DNA from: Austropuccinia psidii
Lineage: Eukaryota; Basidiomycota; Pucciniomycetes; Pucciniales; Sphaerophragmiaceae
NCBI GenBank assembly: GCA_023105745.1
Contig: JALGQZ010000008.1
Location: forward strand, 26,301,866-26,365,865
Length of the DNA: 64,000 bases
Direction of reading: 5' to 3'
Positions 35,671-49,045 of this stretch are shown here, in pieces. Both the position numbers and the translations under genes were made by a program. The notes under the pieces were generated by a model. That model saw only the letters and a program-made list of their open reading frames with translations, did not search any database and had not been told where the DNA came from. Numbering within the stretch: position 1 is the stretch's first letter; each line of letters starts with the position of its first letter.

Positions 35671-36430
35671 TGTCACAGCCAAGGAGGCAGGGGCATTACC
35701 AATCATCTTCAACAATCATTACTTCATTGATACCCTTCAAAACCCAATCAGCAACAATCATTATTTCATTGATACCCTTCAAAACCCAATCAGCAAGGGG
35801 GTTTCATTCAACATTCTCCAAATACAGTTTTCATACAGGCAAGACCCAAATACAGGATTCACCAAATACAGGCCTGTCATCAATACAGGCGCAAATATCT
35901 GTATTGACTGTATAACCTGTATTGGATTCACCAATACAGGATTCAATCCCACATCCAACTTCTTCCAGCATACAGGCCAGTATCTCAACACTCAAACTCC
36001 AAGGCTGGTATTTCTCACATATACCAGCCCCTCTTCATCCACCTGGGGGTTTTTCCCCCAGTTAATTAAAATATTGGATTTATTATTTAATATTATTTTA
36101 TTTCTCATTAAGAAATATTATTTTATTATTTATTAATTTAGTCTTTGCCTTCCCTCACCTGTTCAGTAGAGTCCTGGTGGCCATATCCTTTATTAATCCT
36201 TTTCTCTTTTCTGAACAGGTTGAAACAGTGGTACAGGATTATTTGTGGTTGGCTCTTTATTATTGCTTTTGTTTTCCTCTCATATCTTTTAATTCTTATT
36301 ACTTTATGACTAGGAAATTATTATCTTATTTCATTACTCTTATCATTTGAGTATTCCTTCTGAGCCCTCCATAAGTAAGTCTGTTCACTGAGTGCCAGGC
36401 CCTCTTCATTTTAGAAGAGCCCCTGTGACA
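35671..36430 (+). repeat. 3' LTR of C (760 bp)
   Basis: It matches the 5' LTR apart from about six substitutions and a 19-bp indel. It begins TGTCACAGCC and ends CCCTGTGACA, followed by GTTAT. Confidence 0.95.
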
Positions 36431-37282
36431 GTTATCAATTTCTTTCTTATTTTTTACAACAAGTTTTGTTAAAGATGATAAACTGTTATTTATTTCTTGG
36501 AAAGATAATAAACTATTTTTAATGTCTTTAAGAGGTAAAATACTATTTTCAAGCTCTGTCAAAGTATTTACAACATCAGGAGACAAGGTTATTTCTTTGG
36601 TAAATGGGGTTGTCTCATTCTTTGTTCCTCTTTATCTTTGAATTCCATCAAAGTTCTGGCCATGTTGAAGAAATTGTCCATGGCATCTTTTTGGATCTTG
36701 GGGATCCTGTAGCTTGGGGAATATGGTTTTCCCCAATTCTTTTTCTTGTTCTTCTTCCCTTCTTGGGGAAGTGGGTTGACTTGGGGCTTGCTGGTAGAAG
36801 CTACTGGGGCTTCTTCCTTGGTTGCCTCCTTCTTTTTGGCCTGATACTCCTTGATCTTTTTGATTTGAGGTTTGGATGATAGTGGATTCCATCCATTGGA
36901 GTATTTCACTATTTCCTCCTCTTTGAGTATCTTTTTCAGGATGTGCCAGGAGTTCATCACTCCTTGGTGTATTTGAGACAACATTTCCCAATCTTTGTCC
37001 TTGTACACTGTGTAGTACTGTTTGTATTGGCTCATGTAAATGTCTATTTGAGCCCTCTGAATGTGATTTGTACCTGTTTGAGTCACTCATACTTAGTTCC
37101 AATTCAGGTTCAGATACCATGGGCATTTCAGGGACTTGCCTTTGGGATAAGGCACTTCCTTGTGTGGATTCTGTTCCACTGGGGATATTTCCCTTCCTTT
37201 TCCCTTTTGAGGAATCAATTATACCTCTGAGTCCAGCTCCATCTTATTGGATGGAGTATTGGGAGCCTCTTCTGGTAGTCAT
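36431..37282 (-). pseudogene. 5' part of gag of Bb
   Basis: The Gag frame starts at ATG 37282 (MTTRRGSQYSIQ) and has a TAA within its first 15 codons and another TAA at 36632. It then continues to the element C insertion point. Compared with Ba and Bc, both stops are single-base changes. Confidence 0.85.
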
Positions 37283-37508
37283 ATTTTAAGAAAAATAAGA
37301 AATAAGAAGATTTCAGAACAGGAATTTTCTTATGGCAAATTATAAATGAGGTACTCACCTTCAGAGTCCTGAATGGTGGGTCCTGGAAAGTCCAATTTCT
37401 TGGCTTTCTTCCTTTTTGAAATTATTGGTGTTGGAGAACTTTGACAAGTTTCTTCCACCAATCTTTCAACAGTGGTTTGGTTATCCTCTGTTGGGTTGTC
37501 TTCAAACA
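36589..37508 (-). CDS. Spliced +1-frame accessory ORF of Bb (predicted)
   Basis: The upstream exon 37508-37359 (150 nt) follows an AG acceptor and ends at a GTGAGT donor. It codes for EDNPTEDNQTTVERLVEETC and a Lys-rich patch. The intron includes the Gag ATG (37282). The +1 frame shows stops near 37100, as in Ba and Bc, then is open from 37086 to 36589. It carries SNGWNPLSSKPQIKKIKEYQ, APVAS and YRIPKIQKDAMDN. This frame is intact here while the overlapping Gag frame has two stops. Confidence 0.5.
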
Positions 37509-38022
37509 CTAAAAATACCAAGAAATATAAGTCTTTTATTTAAAAGTGTTATTTTTTGGTAAGATATGGCAATTTTCCACCTAAAAATTGCTTTTATATC
37601 TTTTTTTTATGGAAAAAAAATGAAAATAATTGAAGAAATGAAATTAAAATGAATAAAAAACTTTTTTATTGGTTTTTAATATTTTTATTATTTTTTATGT
37701 TTTTATTTTTAAAGAATAAAATAAAAATGAATATGATTCTTTTTATAAAATTAATTTATAATATAAAATTATTTTTAATTTATAAAATATCTTTTTTAAT
37801 CACTAGAGTCACTCAAAGAAAGTTTTTGCAATTCTAAGGATGTGAAAAACCATGTGTAAGACAGTACAATTGCTTTCCAAATGCCTCAATAGCTTTTAAA
37901 ATCAATAAATATAAAACTATTATATAATTTATTTGATTATAAGTATAATTTATTATTGGATAAGCCCAATTAGAATTTTTTTAAAGGTCTTTTTAGAGTA
38001 AATATCACGGCCAGGCCCCAAA
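37509..38022 (-). other. Leader and primer-site-like sequence of Bb
   Basis: On the minus strand the sequence after the 5' LTR reads as the same GGCCTGGCCGTGAT block found in A, Ba and Bc (38004-38022), with one G fewer. The leader carries a short ATG frame (37853, MVFHILRIAKTFFE) also seen in Bc. No other feature was recognised. Confidence 0.5.
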
Positions 38023-39983
38023 TGTATAGGTTGGACTATGAAACAATGAGTAAAAATTACTAATATTTTACTTATTGTACTATGAATGTCCTTATGAATG
38101 AAATAAATAAGAAAAAAATAATTATAATAATAAAGATTTATTATAATTATGGCATAAAAATAACTATATTATTAATAAAATATAATATAATAAAAATAAA
38201 TATATTAATATGAAATAATTAATATATTCAATAGCACTTTATTATTGCTAAAAACAAATAATAAAGGCATAAAAAATTTTTTTTATTAATAAAAAACAAT
38301 TAATAACAATAATATTACTAATATTAAAGTTATAAATTAATATAAATACTATTTGTATTAAATAAAGGATTATTAAAAGAATAATATAGAGAAAATTATT
38401 AATATAAGAGAAAATAACCTACTTTTAACACTTAATATAATAATTTTGAGATATGTTTACACCAAATAATGTAAATACAACTTATACAAATTGTATTTAC
38501 AATAAAAAAAGAGAAATTACAAATATTCTTGATTTTTTACGTGGAAATGAGTTTTAGAGAGATTTTAACAAAAACAGTTAAACAAATGGTTTAATCACGT
38601 CAAAATTGATGATTATAATAAAGATGAACTTTGGTCTTTAATAATATAAAAGCTTTATATATAAAGAATAAAGTTATTAGCTTTTTTGTTTGTATTTATT
38701 TAATGTTTTTGATGTGTCTGAGGGGAAAACAGAGCAGCAAGAGCTCTATTTAGAGTAAATACCTCCCTCCTAGAGTCCAACAGGCTTCTAGTAGACGTGT
38801 ACTTATCATATCCACTGAAATTGATCAATATTTTAAGGTTTGGTGATGATTACATCATGATCAAACCTCATTACATCATTATTATGCCATTATTTAGAGT
38901 TATCACTATAACTCTAAGTATGATGACGTCAAAGGCTTGGAAGAACCCCAAATTTCGTGGATTTTATTAGTTTTAATCATAAACTAATAGTATTCACCAA
39001 TTTTATCACTTATATGACTGTTAAGCTTAATTTAAGGTTACAGTGAGTGATCATAATTGTTCAAATTAAGCTCAAACTTTGATCCTTAATAACGTTTAAG
39101 ATTTAAACGCTACAGAAATTCAGAGAATGAATTCTGATAGCTTGGCATAACCCTATTATGCTGCCAAGAGAATTTCATTACATCATCAAAACTCTATTTT
39201 TGATGATTTTGCTTGTAACTCATTTTTTCTGTTGAAATTTAATATTTTAAACTTCAAACTATGATTTCAAGGGGTTATACCTTGAATATTATAGTAGGAA
39301 ATACATCATTCTTCACGAATGAACTAGTAGAATCCAACTGTCTACTTTCTTTTAAGTTTGGACCACTTTCACAACAAAGTGGTCAACAGCTCTATTGAAT
39401 TTAATCAGTAATCCCTTACAGGTTTTAACCTTGTTCATAACTTGTGAAATAAACTTCATATCTGTATTCCTGAAGTAGTTTTGTGATGACTTTATTTTTG
39501 GTTAATCACTCTATCATGCATAATTCAAGAGATATTAGCTAAATTCCTTGAATATATGCATTGACCAAAAAAGTGCATATATTCAGCTTAACTCCTTAAG
39601 TATTCACTTTGGAGATTAGCTTCTTAATTGTTTTATGTGTGGACATTTATGGAGATTCCAATGGTACCATTTATTTTACATGTTGATTCATTGGCGTTTG
39701 AAATAAATAAGGATTTGTGTCTTTTATAAGGTATTATTACTTATAACTTATTAAATATTGACTTTACGGATATGCCATAAAAATGGTATATGTGTATTTC
39801 ACCATTTGGAATCCAATGGTGTAATTTCTTTCACATTTTTATTCATTGGTTTGTAAGTTAAACCAAGTTTTATACCAATTTATGGTATTTTTGTAGTTTT
39901 AAGGTACTTATTTTTAATGTATAAGTATATTAAACATTTCTTGTGACCTTTTTGGGTATGTGGTCATATCTGAAAGGTTCACA
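38023..39983 (-). repeat. 5' LTR of Bb (1961 bp)
   Basis: It ends GGTTCACA on the plus strand, directly before the AAAAG duplication. It matches the LTR at 18900-22141 when the hAT-like element is removed, with scattered substitutions that are clearly more numerous than between the C LTRs. Confidence 0.92.
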
Positions 39984-39988
39984 AAAAG

Positions 39989-42900
39989 AATAAACCAAAA
40001 GTATTAATTGATAATACTCAGAAATTAATACAAGGACAACAAGAGTTGTAAAAATACATAAGTGATATCAAAGAAAAAACTTTGACAATCAATTATGACG
40101 TGAGTATTGATAATCTTACAGAAAGGTTAAACAAATTAAGAATTTCTGTAGAAAGATTTGAAAAAAAGACTTCATCACACCAAAAATTACTTCCGGACCA
40201 TGTGGAAAAGAGTGATGAAGCAAGAATGCATCTGAAAGATGACATTCAAAGTGAAATAAGGCTTATCACTGATAAAATGGATAAAATTAATGAGGCTAAC
40301 TCAAATATGCCAAAGTTATCAACACCATTTTGTTACATAAGAAGCCCTGTTAAGCCAAAAGAGGAATTAACAAATCCATTCATAACAGACTCAAGTCACC
40401 AAGACAATAACCAAGTCTTAATGAAGGAAGCATTTCAATTAAAAGAGTGGCCAATATTCACAGGAGAAGGTGAATATGACCACATGTCATTTATCAAAAC
40501 AATTTACATGCTACAAGAAGATTATGCCATACCAGATGAATTAATCACTGCAAGATTACATTCATTGTTTGAAAAATCTGAAAAAAGATGGTATCATGGC
40601 ATAAGGCAAACAAATGGCAAAAATACCTGGTCTTGGTGGAAACAAGAAATAATCACCAAGTAGGCAAAAGATGCCTGGAGGTACAAGATAGAAAATGCAT
40701 TTGAAAATTCTTTCTTTGACCCAGACAAAGACAAACCTTTAACTTGGTTCTTCGAAAAGTTGAAAGACTCAATTCATTGTAACCAGAAATTTCACAAAAA
40801 ATGGTGCACATGAAAATACTTAAGAAATGTGGAGGAGAGCTAGAACATGCCCTAAGAAGCAGGTGTATAGAACGATGCTCCACAGAAGAGTATATCAATG
40901 CACTAGAAGACATAGTGACAAGAACAAAAATTGGCAGAACTTGGAAGAAATTGGACATTAAAAGCCCAAATAAACTATTTATCAAAAAAGATGAATCAAA
41001 AGAAGCTTTCAGGCCCAATACACCCAACAATAATGAGCAAATAAAATGCCATAAATGTGGAGGTATTGAACACTTAGCCAATAATTGCCCCAAAAAGGCA
41101 AAGATTAATGAAATTGTGGAAACAGAAAACCACAATTACAAAGAGGAGGAATCTGACTCTGAAAAAGAAACAGAAGAGTGAGAAAGTTCTGAAAGTGATG
41201 AAATTTATATAATTAATGCACAAATTAATAATATTGATATAATTTATGAAGTACTGGATGTTAACTCAAACTTACCACAAGTTGGAACATCTGACACAAA
41301 CCTAACAAATATACAAGATGCCAAAATTTACAGTACCAAACCTGCAAAAGGAATGGGATATACAGCTAGAAAATCAAGTATAAGTATTGTTATGGTTGAT
41401 AACCAAGAAGGAAAAGTGAACTTGGATACAGGAGCATATTGCACCTGTGTTGGTAAAAGTTATTTAAAAACCATTGTCCCAGACTGGCAAGACAAATTTA
41501 TTCCAATAAAAGGTGTCAAATTTAGTAGTGCAAGTGAGAGCATGAAGCCCCTTGGAATAATTGATTTAATACTAATTTCTCCTCACCCCTCACAATGTGT
41601 CAGAATTAAAGTAAAGTTTGTAGTAATTGACAACTGTACTAGTAATCACTTCATACTTGGAAATGACTATTTATCAATTTATGGTATAGATATTTTACCA
41701 TAGGAGACAACAAAAGAAAAAAGTTTGGCTTCTTAAATAACAAAAAACAAATCACAGTTATTAATGAAGAGAAAATTCCAGAAAAGGAACTTTTTATATC
41801 TGAACAACTCAAAGAGGCATAATTCAATCAAGAATTAACAGAAAAAATGAAAGAAAAATTGATTGACCTTCATTTAAGTACAAAAATGCCTTTGCAACTG
41901 ACAAAGAACCACTAGGTGCCATAATTGAGAATGAAGTGGATACAATTCTTAAGGTGGAAAAGCCTTACCAACCTTTACTAAGGAGACCTGCTTACCCAGC
42001 TAGTCCAAGGGCTAGAGAAGCCTTGGAGGTACACCTTAAAGAATTAATGGACCTTGGATTATTAAGAAAGGTAGGACATAATGAGCAGGTAGAAGTCACT
42101 ACACCTGTCATTATAACTTGGAATAATGGAAAATCAAGAATGGTAAGAGACTTCAGAGCCCTGAACACCTATACCATTCCAGACAGATATCCAATACCCA
42201 GAATCCATGAGACATTGACACAATTGTCACAAGCTAAGTTCATTACAGCCATGGATGCCTTAAAGGGCTTTCATCAAAATGTCTTAACAGACAATGCCAA
42301 GAAACTACTGATGATAATAGTCCACTGTGGGATTTTTGAATACTTAAGAATGCCATTTGGCATAAAAAATGCACCTGGCCATTATCAAAGGATGATGAAC
42401 ACCATATTTCCTGAAGAACTATCAGAAGGATGGTTAATTATCTATATTGATGATATCATAGTTTTCTCAGAAACTTGGGAAAATCACCTTACAAAACTAG
42501 AAAGGTTACTACAAAAGATAGTGCAAGTGAATATGAAAATTTCCTTGAAAAAGTGTCATTTTGCATACAGTGAACTAAAAGCACTAGGACATGTTGTATC
42601 TGGACTTAGTCTAGGCAGAGACAAGCATAAAGTAGCAGCAGTACTACTTTTGCCAATGCCTCAAACCAAAAAATAAATGAAATAATTTCTAGGATTTGCT
42701 GGTTACTATAGACAGCATATAAAGGACTTTGCAAAAATTGCTAAATCCTTGTATAAGCTATGTTACCAACAAACACTCTATGAAATGACAGAAGAAAGAG
42801 TCAAGGCATATGAAGAATTGAAAAATTCCTTAACAAATTCCCCATTTCTTCTAATGCTAGATTGGAAAATACCCTTCAAACTTTACATTGATGCTTGTGG

Positions 42901-44886
42901 AGAAGGACTAGGTGCTGCACTACATCAGACACAAATTATCAATGATAAACCAGTAGAAGGACCAATTTGTTTTATTTCAAGCCAAATAAAGCCAACAGAA
43001 GCAAGATATGGAGAAAGCCAAATGGAATGCCTCTCCTTAGTGTGGGCTTTAGAAAAATTACATTATTACTTGGATGGAACAGTATTTGATGTGATTACAG
43101 ACTGTAATGCTGTAAAATCTCTATTAAATATGAAAACTCCAAATAGACATATGCTGAGATGGCAAGTTGCTATCCAAGAATACAGAGCAAATATAACTAT
43201 TGTTCATAAATCTGGCAATATTCATAAAAATGCAGATGGTCTTAGCAGATGGGCTCTAGCAAATACCCCTGACAATCCAGCATGGGTACCACAGGAGGAG
43301 CACCATATAGAAGGAATATGTGTTACAGACATTGGCACAGAATTCTTTAACCAAGTTAAAGAAAGCTATAAGATAGACAAGAATTGCCATATATTAAGCC
43401 AGCTTCTAATGAAAGACTGCAAAGATCCATCACTTTCATCAAAATTAGATGAAACATGGAAAAAGGCATATGATGAAGGAAAATTCCACCTCCTTGATAG
43501 AATCCTTTACCATAGAACAAAACCCACATGTGTTATGGCCTGAACAGATAGAACCCTGATAAAAACTATTTTAAATGAGTGTCATGATATTGTTGCAGCT
43601 GTGCACCTTTCAGAAGACAGAACACTAGAGAGGGTTAAAACCTGCTCTTGGTGGCCAAATTGGAAGAAAGATGTTGCAGAATACTTCCAAACCTGTGACA
43701 GATGTCAAAATTCCAACAGAGCCACAGGAAAGAAATTTGGCATGATGATCCAAATCCAAGAACCAAAATCCCCTTGGGAAATAGTTCATATGGATTGGGT
43801 AACAGTGTTACCTCCAGGAGGAGACAGAAGCTATAATGCATGCCTAGTATTAGTTGACAGGTATAGCAAAACTCCCATGTTCCTACCATGTCACAAAGAT
43901 GACACAGCTATGGACACAGCCATAATAATATGGAATAAAGTCATCAGCCACACAGGCTTATTCCAGAATATTATAAGTGACAGAGACCCAAAATTCACTT
44001 CAGAATTATGGACAAATCTCCATAACTTGTTTGGGACAAAATTATCATTCTCAACAGCCTACCATCCTCAAACTGATGGTTTAGCAGAAAGAATGATACA
44101 AATATTGGAGGACATGATCAGAAGATTCTGTGCTTATGGACTAGAATTCAAAGATTCTTATGGTTTTACCTATGATTGGTGTACACTAATACCAGCTCTT
44201 TAACTAGCATATAAAACATCAATCCATTCTTCTACTGGCAAAACACCAGCAATGCTAGAAAAAGGTTGGAATCCAAGACTTCCTTATGATACCCTCAAAA
44301 AGGACTTAGTGGATATACATCCAGCAGCAAGCAGTTTTAATATAATGCTTGACAAAGCAAGACACCATGCCAACAGATGTATGCAAGATTCTTTCAAATA
44401 TGCAAAAGAAAGATGGGATAAAAGTCATAAACCACCTGACTTCAAAATGGAGACTTGGTCCTACTATCAACCCTTAATTTCAATAAAATAAAAGGTCCAA
44501 AGAAATTGAAAGATTCCTTTTCAGGACCATTTATGATAAAAGCACTTCATGTACCCAATGCTGTGCAATTGGAACTCACAGGTGAATTAATGAACAAACA
44601 CCCAACTTTCCCTCTAAGTCTGATAAAACCTTACAGGGAAAGTGACAAGGAACTATTTCCCCTAAGAAATAAACCCCAACTTGAAATTCCACCCTTGGAA
44701 TAAGGATAAGAAAAGAAAATTGTAAAAGTCCTTAAAGAAAGAAGGACAAGAAACAAAAAAGAAAGAGAATACCTTGTAAGGTATAAAAATCCAACTCAAG
44801 AAGATGAATGGCTACTTGAGAAGGATATAAAAAATGCTGATAAACTACTAATAATGTTCAGAAATGAAAGAAAACCTAAAGAATAG
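39989..44886 (+). pseudogene. Remainder of gag-pol of Ba, heavily degraded
   Basis: This continues the Gag frame from 18899 (NKPKVLIDN) through the zinc knuckle (CHKCGGIEHLANNC), protease (LDTGAYC), RT with intact YIDD, RNase H, integrase with ISDRDPKF, and the chromodomain end at TAG 44884-44886. There are many lesions: stops near 40049, at 40661 (TAG for Trp in KWANDAW), 41179, 42674, 43541, 44201 and 44701. Frameshifts lie near 40760, 41700-41900 and 44450. No functional protein is expected. Confidence 0.9.
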
Positions 44887-45004
44887 AAAAGTTAAGCATT
44901 ATTGAGCTTCAAGACTAACAAAGTCTATTGAAGAGGTAGGACAGTGGATGATACCCTAATTACACATATTAGATTGTGGTACAATATTTTTTGGTGGTAG
45001 GGAA

Positions 45005-46323
45005 TTTGAACCTTTGAGATATTACCACATACCCAAAAAGGTCAAAAGAAATATTTAAAGTAATTATACATTAAAAATAATTACCTTAAAGCTACAAAAA
45101 TGCCATAAATAGGCATAAAACTTGGTTCAGATTAAATTCCAATGAATAAACATTTGAAATAAATTATACCATTGGATTCCCCATGGTAAAATACACATAT
45201 ACCATTTTTATGGCATATCTGTAAAGTCAATATTTAATGAGTTATAAGTAATAATACCTTATAAAAAACATAAATGCTTAATTAATTCAAATACCAATGT
45301 AGTAAAATGTAGAATACATGGTGCCATTGGATTCTCAATGAATTTACACACATAAAACAATTGAGAAGCTAATCTCCAAAGTCAATACTTAAGGAATTAA
45401 GCTGAATATATGCACTTTTTTGGTCAACACATATATTCAAGGATTTTAGCTAATATCTTTTGAAATATACATGATAGAGTGATGAACCAAATATAAGTTC
45501 ACCACGTAATTACTGTAGGAATACATAAATGAACTTTATTTCACAAGCTATAAACAAGGTTAAAACCTGTAAGGGATTATTGATTAAAACCAATAGAGCT
45601 GTTGACCACTTTGTTGTAAAAGTGGTCCAAACTTAAAAACAAGTAGACAGTTGGATTCTACTAGCTCATTTGTGCAGAATGATGTATTTCCTATTACAAT
45701 ATTCAAGGTATAACCCCTTGAAATCATTGTTTGAAGTTTAAAATATTAAATTTCGACAGAAAAGAGGATTTACAAGGAAAATCATCAAAAATACAGTTTT
45801 GATGATGTAATGAAATTCTCTTGGCAGATTGAAGAAGACATTCCAAGCTATCAGAATCCACTTTCAGAATATCTGTAGCGCTTATAATTTAAACGTTATT
45901 AATGATCAAAGCTTAAGCTTAAATTTGATCATTTAAGATCACTCTCTGTAATCTTATTTTAAGTTTAACAGTCATATAAGTGATAAAACTGGTGAATACT
46001 ATTAGAATATGATTAAAACTAATAAATACACAACGTTTAGGCTTCTTCCAAACCTATGATGTCATCAAACATAGAGTTATAGTGATAACTCTAAATAGTG
46101 GCGTAATTATGAGGTAAGAAGGTTTGTTCATGATGTAATCATCACCAAACCTTAAAGTATTGATCAATTCTAGTAGAAGGCGTCAGTACACGTCTACTAG
46201 AAGGCTGTTGGACTCTAGGAGGGAGTTATTTAGTATAAATAGAGCTCTTCTTACTCTGATTTCCCCTCAGCGGCTTACAAAACATTAAATAATTAAATAA
46301 GAAGGTAATTTCTTTATTCTTTA
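45005..46323 (+). repeat. 3' LTR of Ba, left part
   Basis: It starts TTTGAACCTTTG, so the usual TG terminus has changed to TT. It follows the tract GGTGGTAGGGAA. TATAAATAG is at 46234-46242. The LTR is cut at 46323 by Bc, and its right end is outside the window. Confidence 0.88.
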
Positions 46324-47335
46324 TGTAATGTTTGACTATGAAACAATAAGTGAAAATTACTCATATTTTAATTATTGTACTATGAATGTCCTTATAAATG
46401 TAATAAATAAAAGAAAATTATTTTAATAATAAAGCATGATTATCATTATGGTGTAAAATAATTATGTTATTAAATAAATATATTAATATAATTTATATTA
46501 TAGAAAAATAATATAATAAACAAATGTATTAATATAAGATAATTAATATATTTGAAAGCACTTTACTATTGTTACCAACAAATAATAAAGGCGTAAAAAA
46601 TTGTTTTCTATTAATAAAAAACAATTAATAACAATAATATTACTAATATTAAAGCTATAAATTAATATAAATACTATTCATATTAATTATAGAATGATGA
46701 AAGTAATAATAGAGAGAATTATTACAATAAGAGAAATAACCTACTTTTAATGCTTAATATAATAATTTTGGATAATTTTACGCCTAGAAATGTAAATACA
46801 GCTTATTTAAATTGTAGTTACAATAAAATTTAAGAGAAATTACAAATTTTCTTGATTTTATGTGGAATTGAGGTTGTTTAAGAGAAATTTAAACAAAACA
46901 ATTAAATAATTGCAATAATCACGTCAAATATGAATATTATTATAAGATTACCTTTGGTCTCTAATAATATAAGAGCTTTATATATAAAGAATAAAGAAAT
47001 TACCTTTTTCTTTAATGATTTAATGTTTTGTAAGCATCTGAGGGGGAAATAGAATAAAAAGAGCTCTATTTATATTAAATTCCTTCCTCCTAGAGTCCAA
47101 CAGGCTTCTAGTAGACTTGCACTGATCATATCCACTGGAATTGATCTGTATTTTAAGGTTTGGTGATTATTACATCATGATCAAACCATCTTATCTCATT
47201 ATTACACCATTATTTAGAGTTGTAACTATAACTCTAAGTTTTGATGTTGTCAAGGCTTGGCAGAACCCCAAAATTTGTGTATTTTAATAGTTTCAATCAT
47301 AAACTAACAGTATTCACCAATTGTATCACTCATAT
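46324..47335 (-). repeat. 3' LTR of Bc, part 1
   Basis: It begins TGTAATGTTTGACTATG, the reverse complement of a family B LTR end. It is interrupted at 47335 by element D (duplication ATAT, 47332-47335 and 59697-59700). Confidence 0.88.
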
Positions 47336-48518
47336 TGTGGTATTCCATACCTTTTTACCAGTTTCAAGAAATTTTTTGGAAATTAAAAGTTGGAAAATCA
47401 AGATCAAAATGGCTAATTCAGGAAATCACCACTCAAAGGACATGATGAAAGATCACACACACTCAGGAATAACCTCAATAGTAGGGAGGAATGGAAGATT
47501 TAGCATTCAGAATTGAAATAATCAATATATTTCTAAAATTAAATAAATAATAGGGGAATCTAATCTTATGGAATTATACAACAAAACCTACATATAAGCC
47601 TTACAGAATCAACAATAGGCTTGATACATACAGAAACTCAAAATTACATAGGAAAAGTAACATTGTAACATTATATCCACTCTAAATCCATCAAGAAGAT
47701 TATATTACCAAGAATTACAGTAACCAAATACAGTGCATGTGACACAAGGATCATATGAAAGTATCCAATTCAACTCAATACATGAAAATCCACTAAAAAC
47801 TTAAAAAATTACACAACAATACAGGAGCCCAAATAAGACTTATGCAGTCCACATGCATAAGATCTGTACAGTACACAGCCTCAGGATCATCAAATACAAC
47901 TCAATTCAATTTCAACCAGGTGCATGCAAGGGGAATACACTAAACTGTAAACCACACAGCAATTACAGTAATCAAGAATTTAAACTCAAGATATCCCCAC
48001 ATTACACAGCATAATCACCTGGAACTAAATAAATCTTACAAACAAATTATACAGGGGCTTATTCACATGACACCACCTTCATCTTTAGCTCACCAGCATT
48101 AATTCCTCAAGGCTATGCAAGCTGACTAAAGCAGTGCAAAAGAGAAGTCACCTGATATTTTTATCAAAATCCCCACCAAGAAAAACATCTCAACCTTCAT
48201 TTTGACCAAACAAATGGAAAAAATATCTCAGTCATATGACACCATTCTCAATTTTACACACTAGCATTAATCTCTCAAGGCTGTGAAAGATTACTAATAC
48301 AGTGTAGCAGATAGGTCATCTGACTTTTGTTACAAAAAATCTACACCAGCAAAATTATCTCAAGGGCAAGAATAACACTTTACATGGAGAGCCCATGGGT
48401 ACTTCTCACAACATAAAAAGGGGCCTCTCTCTCATTTTTCTCCTCTTTCCTCATGCCAATAACTATATACCAAGAAGGAGAATAATTATTCATCCCTTAC
48501 TAGTAGGTTAATCTAGAA

Positions 48519-48634
<116 letters not shown>

Positions 48635-49045
48635 ATTACATTAAAAGTGATTTATATATAGCTGTAGTTAACAGTAGGTCTGCCTATATTATCAATTCAT
48701 CTATTAGTGAAACACTCATATTCAACAAAAATATTTACATTATACTCTTCTCACTAGAAGAAAATCTATATCACTATTATTATTATTACAAAATACATTT
48801 AACATATTATCAAAATTATTTATCAACTACAACTATTTAAAATATTAAACAATATTATTATATTATCACAATTACTAAATTTTCTCATATTGAGCTATTA
48901 TCCATTAAATAAAATACCTTCAACAAAGAAAACAACTTAAAGTCACCACTCAGTACTATTATATCTATTATTTATCTACTCAATTATTATCTTATCATCT
49001 TGAAATCACCTACAAATTTATTTATTTAAAATTATTATTATTTTA

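Larger units (their letters stand above)
27212..36430 (+). mobile_element. Chromovirus C, complete, nested in Bb
   Basis: LTRs at 27212-27990 and 35671-36430 flank gag, pol and a long 3' noncoding region. The flanking duplication is GTTAT (27207-27211 and 36431-36435). By eye the two LTRs differ at about six positions plus one 19-bp indel, so the insertion is young. Three nonsense codons and two altered active-site residues indicate it was defective on arrival or decayed quickly. Confidence 0.95.
18900..39983 (-). mobile_element. Family B chromovirus Bb, nested in Ba
   Basis: This is a complete element on the minus strand: 5' LTR 38023-39983, leader and upstream exon, gag-pol, polypurine tract and 3' LTR 18900-22141. 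It is flanked by the 5-bp duplication AAAAG. It contains two later insertions, element C (27212-36430) in gag and a hAT-like element (19045-20289) in the 3' LTR. Stops in gag and pol, plus losses of RT and integrase catalytic residues, make it inactive. Confidence 0.93.
15341..46323 (+). mobile_element. Family B chromovirus Ba, host of the nested stack
   Basis: The 5' LTR is 15341-17306, internal DNA 17307-18899, then Bb (18900-39983) inserted in gag. Internal DNA resumes at 39984, and the 3' LTR starts at 45005 and is cut at 46323 by Bc. The gag reading frame joins exactly across the Bb insertion once the AAAAG duplication (18895-18899 and 39984-39988) is counted once. The coding region carries many stops and frameshifts, so Ba is the oldest layer of the stack. 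Its right end lies beyond the window. Confidence 0.92.
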
